NCBI RefSeq assembly: GCF_025141175.1
Contig: NZ_CP081155.1
Coordinates: 592,001-656,000 of the forward strand
DNA length: 64,000 nt
Source of the DNA: Jannaschia sp. M317
GTDB lineage: Bacteria > Pseudomonadota > Alphaproteobacteria > Rhodobacterales > Rhodobacteraceae
Direction of reading: 5' to 3'
Shown: positions 62,140 through 64,000 of the stretch, piece by piece
Layout of the letters: each line of letters begins with the position of its first letter
Numbering within the stretch: position 1 is the stretch's first letter
The notes under the pieces: generated by a model
Database searches by the model: none
The model's input: only the letters and a program-made list of their open reading frames with translations
Told to the model about the DNA's origin: nothing
Made by a program: the position numbers and the translations under genes

Positions 62140-63693
62140 ATGACCCGACACCAGACCTTCGACAGGACCGACCGGTCCCATGCCATCGTGATCGGCGCGG
62201 GGTTGGGCGGATTGGCTGCGGCCATGCGTCTGGGGGCCAAGGGGTGGCGCGTGACGGTGCTGGACCGGCTGGACATGCCCGGCGGGCGGGCGTCGTCCGT
62301 CACCAGGGACGGGCACCGTTTCGACCTTGGTCCCACGATCGTCACCGCGCCCCAGGTGTTTCGCAAGCTGTTCACCGATTGCGGGCGGGATTTCGACGCA
62401 GAGGTGACGCTGACCGCGCTGGACCCGTTCTATACGATTCGCTGGCCCGACGGCACCTACCTGGAGGCGCGCGCCCAGGACGCCGACATGGAATCGGAGA
62501 TCGTGCGCCTGTCGCCCGGCGACCTGGACGGCTGGCGGCGGTTTCTGAAGGATGCCGAGGCGCGCTATAAGGTCGGTTACGAAGGCATGCTGACCAAGCC
62601 GATGCACCGGCTGTGGGAAACCATCAAGGTGCTGCCGCGATTTGCCATGCTGCGCGCGGATCGGTCGATCCTGGCCTTGGCCCGGTCTCGGGTGCGCAAC
62701 GAACGGCTGCGCATGGCGCTGTCGTTTCATCCGCTGTTCATCGGCGGCGACCCGGCGCGGGTGACCTCGATGTATGCATTGGTCAGTCATCTGGAAAAGA
62801 CGTTCGGCGTCCATTATGCGCAGGGCGGTGTCGGCGCGATGGCGGCGGCCATGGCCCGTGTGGTGCGCGACCAGGGCGGGGTGCTGCGGTTCGGCACCAC
62901 GGTCGACCATGTGCAACAGGACGCCGAAGGCCGCGCCAGTGGGGTGCGGTTGACCGATGGTCAGGTTCTGGATGCGGATATCGTCGTGTCGAACGCGGAC
63001 GCCGGGCACACCTATTCCAATTTGCTGCGCAACCGGCCCAAGCGGCGCTGGACCCCGAAAAAGCTGGATCGGTCGCGCTGGTCCATGGGTCTGTTCGTCT
63101 GGTATTTCGGCACCAAGGGCACGCGGGACATGTGGCCCGATCTGGGGCATCATACGATCCAGTCCGGTCCCCGCTATGAAGGGCTGCTGCGCGATATCTT
63201 TCGGCGCGGGACGCTTTCGGATGACATGAGCCTTTATATCCACCGCCCCTCGGTCACCGATCCGACCGCGGCCCCGGACGGTGACGATACGTTCTACGCC
63301 CTGTCGCCGGTGCCGCACTTGGGCCACGACGATCCGGTCGACTGGTCAACGATGGCCGAAACCTATCGCCTGAAGGTGCAGGCCGTCCTGGAAGAGACGG
63401 TGATGCCGGGACTGGGCAAGCATCTTGGCCCGTCCATGTGCCTGACACCCGAAGATTTCCGCGACCGGTATTTGTCGCCCCACGGTGCCGGGTTCTCGAT
63501 CGAGCCGCGCATCCTGCAAAGCGCCTGGTTCCGCCCGCACAACATCTCCGAAGAGGTGCCGGGCCTGTTCCTGGTCGGCGCGGGTACCCATCCGGGCGCG
63601 GGGCTGCCGGGGGTCGTCGCCTCGGCCGAAGTGCTGGAGCAGTTGGTGCCACCGGCCCGAACCGTCACCTCGATGATGCAGGCCGCAGAATGA
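62140..63693 (+). CDS. crtI: Phytoene desaturase CrtI
   Basis: FAD enzyme that introduces three desaturations to give neurosporene in the spheroidene pathway. The 517-residue protein has SHAIVIGAGLGGLAAAMRLGAKGWRVTVLDRLDMPGGRASSVTRDGHRFDLGPTIVTAP and the C-terminal bacterial desaturase signature [39 protein letters not shown] 62140 gives the normal N-terminus. The stop overlaps crtB (ATGA). Confidence 0.97.
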   Translation: MTRHQTFDRTDRSHAIVIGAGLGGLAAAMRLGAKGWRVTVLDRLDMPGGRASSVTRDGHRFDLGPTIVTAPQVFRKLFTDCGRDFDAEVTLTALDPFYTIRWPDGTYLEARAQDADMESEIVRLSPGDLDGWRRFLKDAEARYKVGYEGMLTKPMHRLWETIKVLPRFAMLRADRSILALARSRVRNERLRMALSFHPLFIGGDPARVTSMYALVSHLEKTFGVHYAQGGVGAMAAAMARVVRDQGGVLRFGTTVDHVQQDAEGRASGVRLTDGQVLDADIVVSNADAGHTYSNLLRNRPKRRWTPKKLDRSRWSMGLFVWYFGTKGTRDMWPDLGHHTIQSGPRYEGLLRDIFRRGTLSDDMSLYIHRPSVTDPTAAPDGDDTFYALSPVPHLGHDDPVDWSTMAETYRLKVQAVLEETVMPGLGKHLGPSMCLTPEDFRDRYLSPHGAGFSIEPRILQSAWFRPHNISEEVPGLFLVGAGTHPGAGLPGVVASAEVLEQLVPPARTVTSMMQAAE

Positions 63694-64000
63694 GCGCCGC
63701 CACCGATCTGGACCATTGCCGTGCCGCGATCCGTACCGGGTCGCATTCGTTCCACGCCGCGTCCCGCCTGCTGCCTGGGTCGGTCCGGGATCCGGCGCTG
63801 GTGCTCTATGCTTTTTGCCGCCTGGCCGATGATGCCGTCGACGAGGTGGCCCTGGCCTGCGACAAGGCACCCGCTGTTCTGGCGCTCCGCGACCGGCTGG
63901 ATCGGGTCTATGCGGGCGCGCCGCGGGACACGCCCACGGACCGTGCCTTTGCGCGGGTGGTGGCCGATTTCGACATGCCCCGCGCCCTGCCCGAAGCCCT
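63690..64000 (+). CDS. crtB: Phytoene synthase CrtB, cut by window end
   Basis: The first 103 codons are visible: MSAATDLDHCRAAIRTGSHS, then FHAASRLLPGSVRDPALVLYAFCRLADDAVDE. The Asp-rich DDAVDE motif binds geranylgeranyl diphosphate in the squalene/phytoene synthase family. It overlaps crtI by 4 bases. The frame is open at the window edge. Confidence 0.95.
   Translation, partial: MSAATDLDHCRAAIRTGSHSFHAASRLLPGSVRDPALVLYAFCRLADDAVDEVALACDKAPAVLALRDRLDRVYAGAPRDTPTDRAFARVVADFDMPRALPEA

Overview
The window is a chromosomal segment of a GC-rich alphaproteobacterium of the Rhodobacteraceae (Roseobacter-type aerobic anoxygenic phototroph). This rests on the parAB/rsmG/mnmG/mnmE/rho order next to maf/aroE/coaE/dnaQ/secB, ParB-type parS sites, and a compact photosynthesis gene cluster with spheroidene-type carotenoid genes (crtA, crtC, crtD, crtF), pufQBALMC and the oxygen-dependent cyclase acsF. 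No rRNA, tRNA, CRISPR array or insertion sequence was recognised.

Positions 1-22300 hold housekeeping genes. Left of about 10.3 kb are rph-rdgB-ridA-hemW (+) and then parB-parA-rsmG-mnmG-mnmE-rho-hemJ (-). Right of it are maf-aroE-coaE-dnaQ (+). The 396-base gene-free stretch 10332-10727 at the divergence point has an AT-rich patch, degenerate DnaA-like boxes and internal repeats. By synteny with other alphaproteobacteria it is the probable chromosomal origin. Two perfect parS palindromes lie 3 and 5 kb to its left. Then follow secB, fxsA, a Tim44-domain gene, mltA, smr, an MFS transporter and hslU. An insertion of about 2.5 kb (a methyltransferase gene broken by one in-frame stop, a DM13 protein and a DUF2157 membrane protein) separates hslU from hslV.

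Positions 22318-64000 are the photosynthesis gene cluster, starting about 12 kb from the putative origin: crtCD (-), crtEF-bchCXYZ-pufQBALMC (+), idi-bchP-pucC-like-bchG-ppsR-ppaA (-), bchFNBHLM-lhaA-puhABC-unknown orf-acsF-puhE-hemA-cycA (+), bchODI-crtA (-) and crtI-crtB (+, cut by the window end). Together these supply 5-aminolevulinate (hemA), the Mg branch of bacteriochlorophyll synthesis (bchIDH, bchM, acsF, dark-operative bchNBL, bchXYZ, bchF, bchC, bchG, bchP), isoprenoids and carotenoids (idi, crt genes), the LH1-reaction centre (pufBALM, puhA), its assembly factors (pufQ, puhBCE, lhaA, pucC-like) and electron donors (pufC, cycA).

Regulation is readable. Ten exact TGT-N12-ACA palindromes, the known PpsR/CrtJ target, sit in the crtD/crtE, crtF/bchC, ppsR/bchG, ppaA/bchF and crtA/crtI gaps, and the regulator PpsR and its B12-binding antagonist PpaA are encoded in the cluster. 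Hairpins flank pufBA and a terminator follows pufC. Oddities include missing canonical starts for crtC and crtA, and a GC-rich palindromic repeat that forms the coding end of bchN and a linker in bchB.
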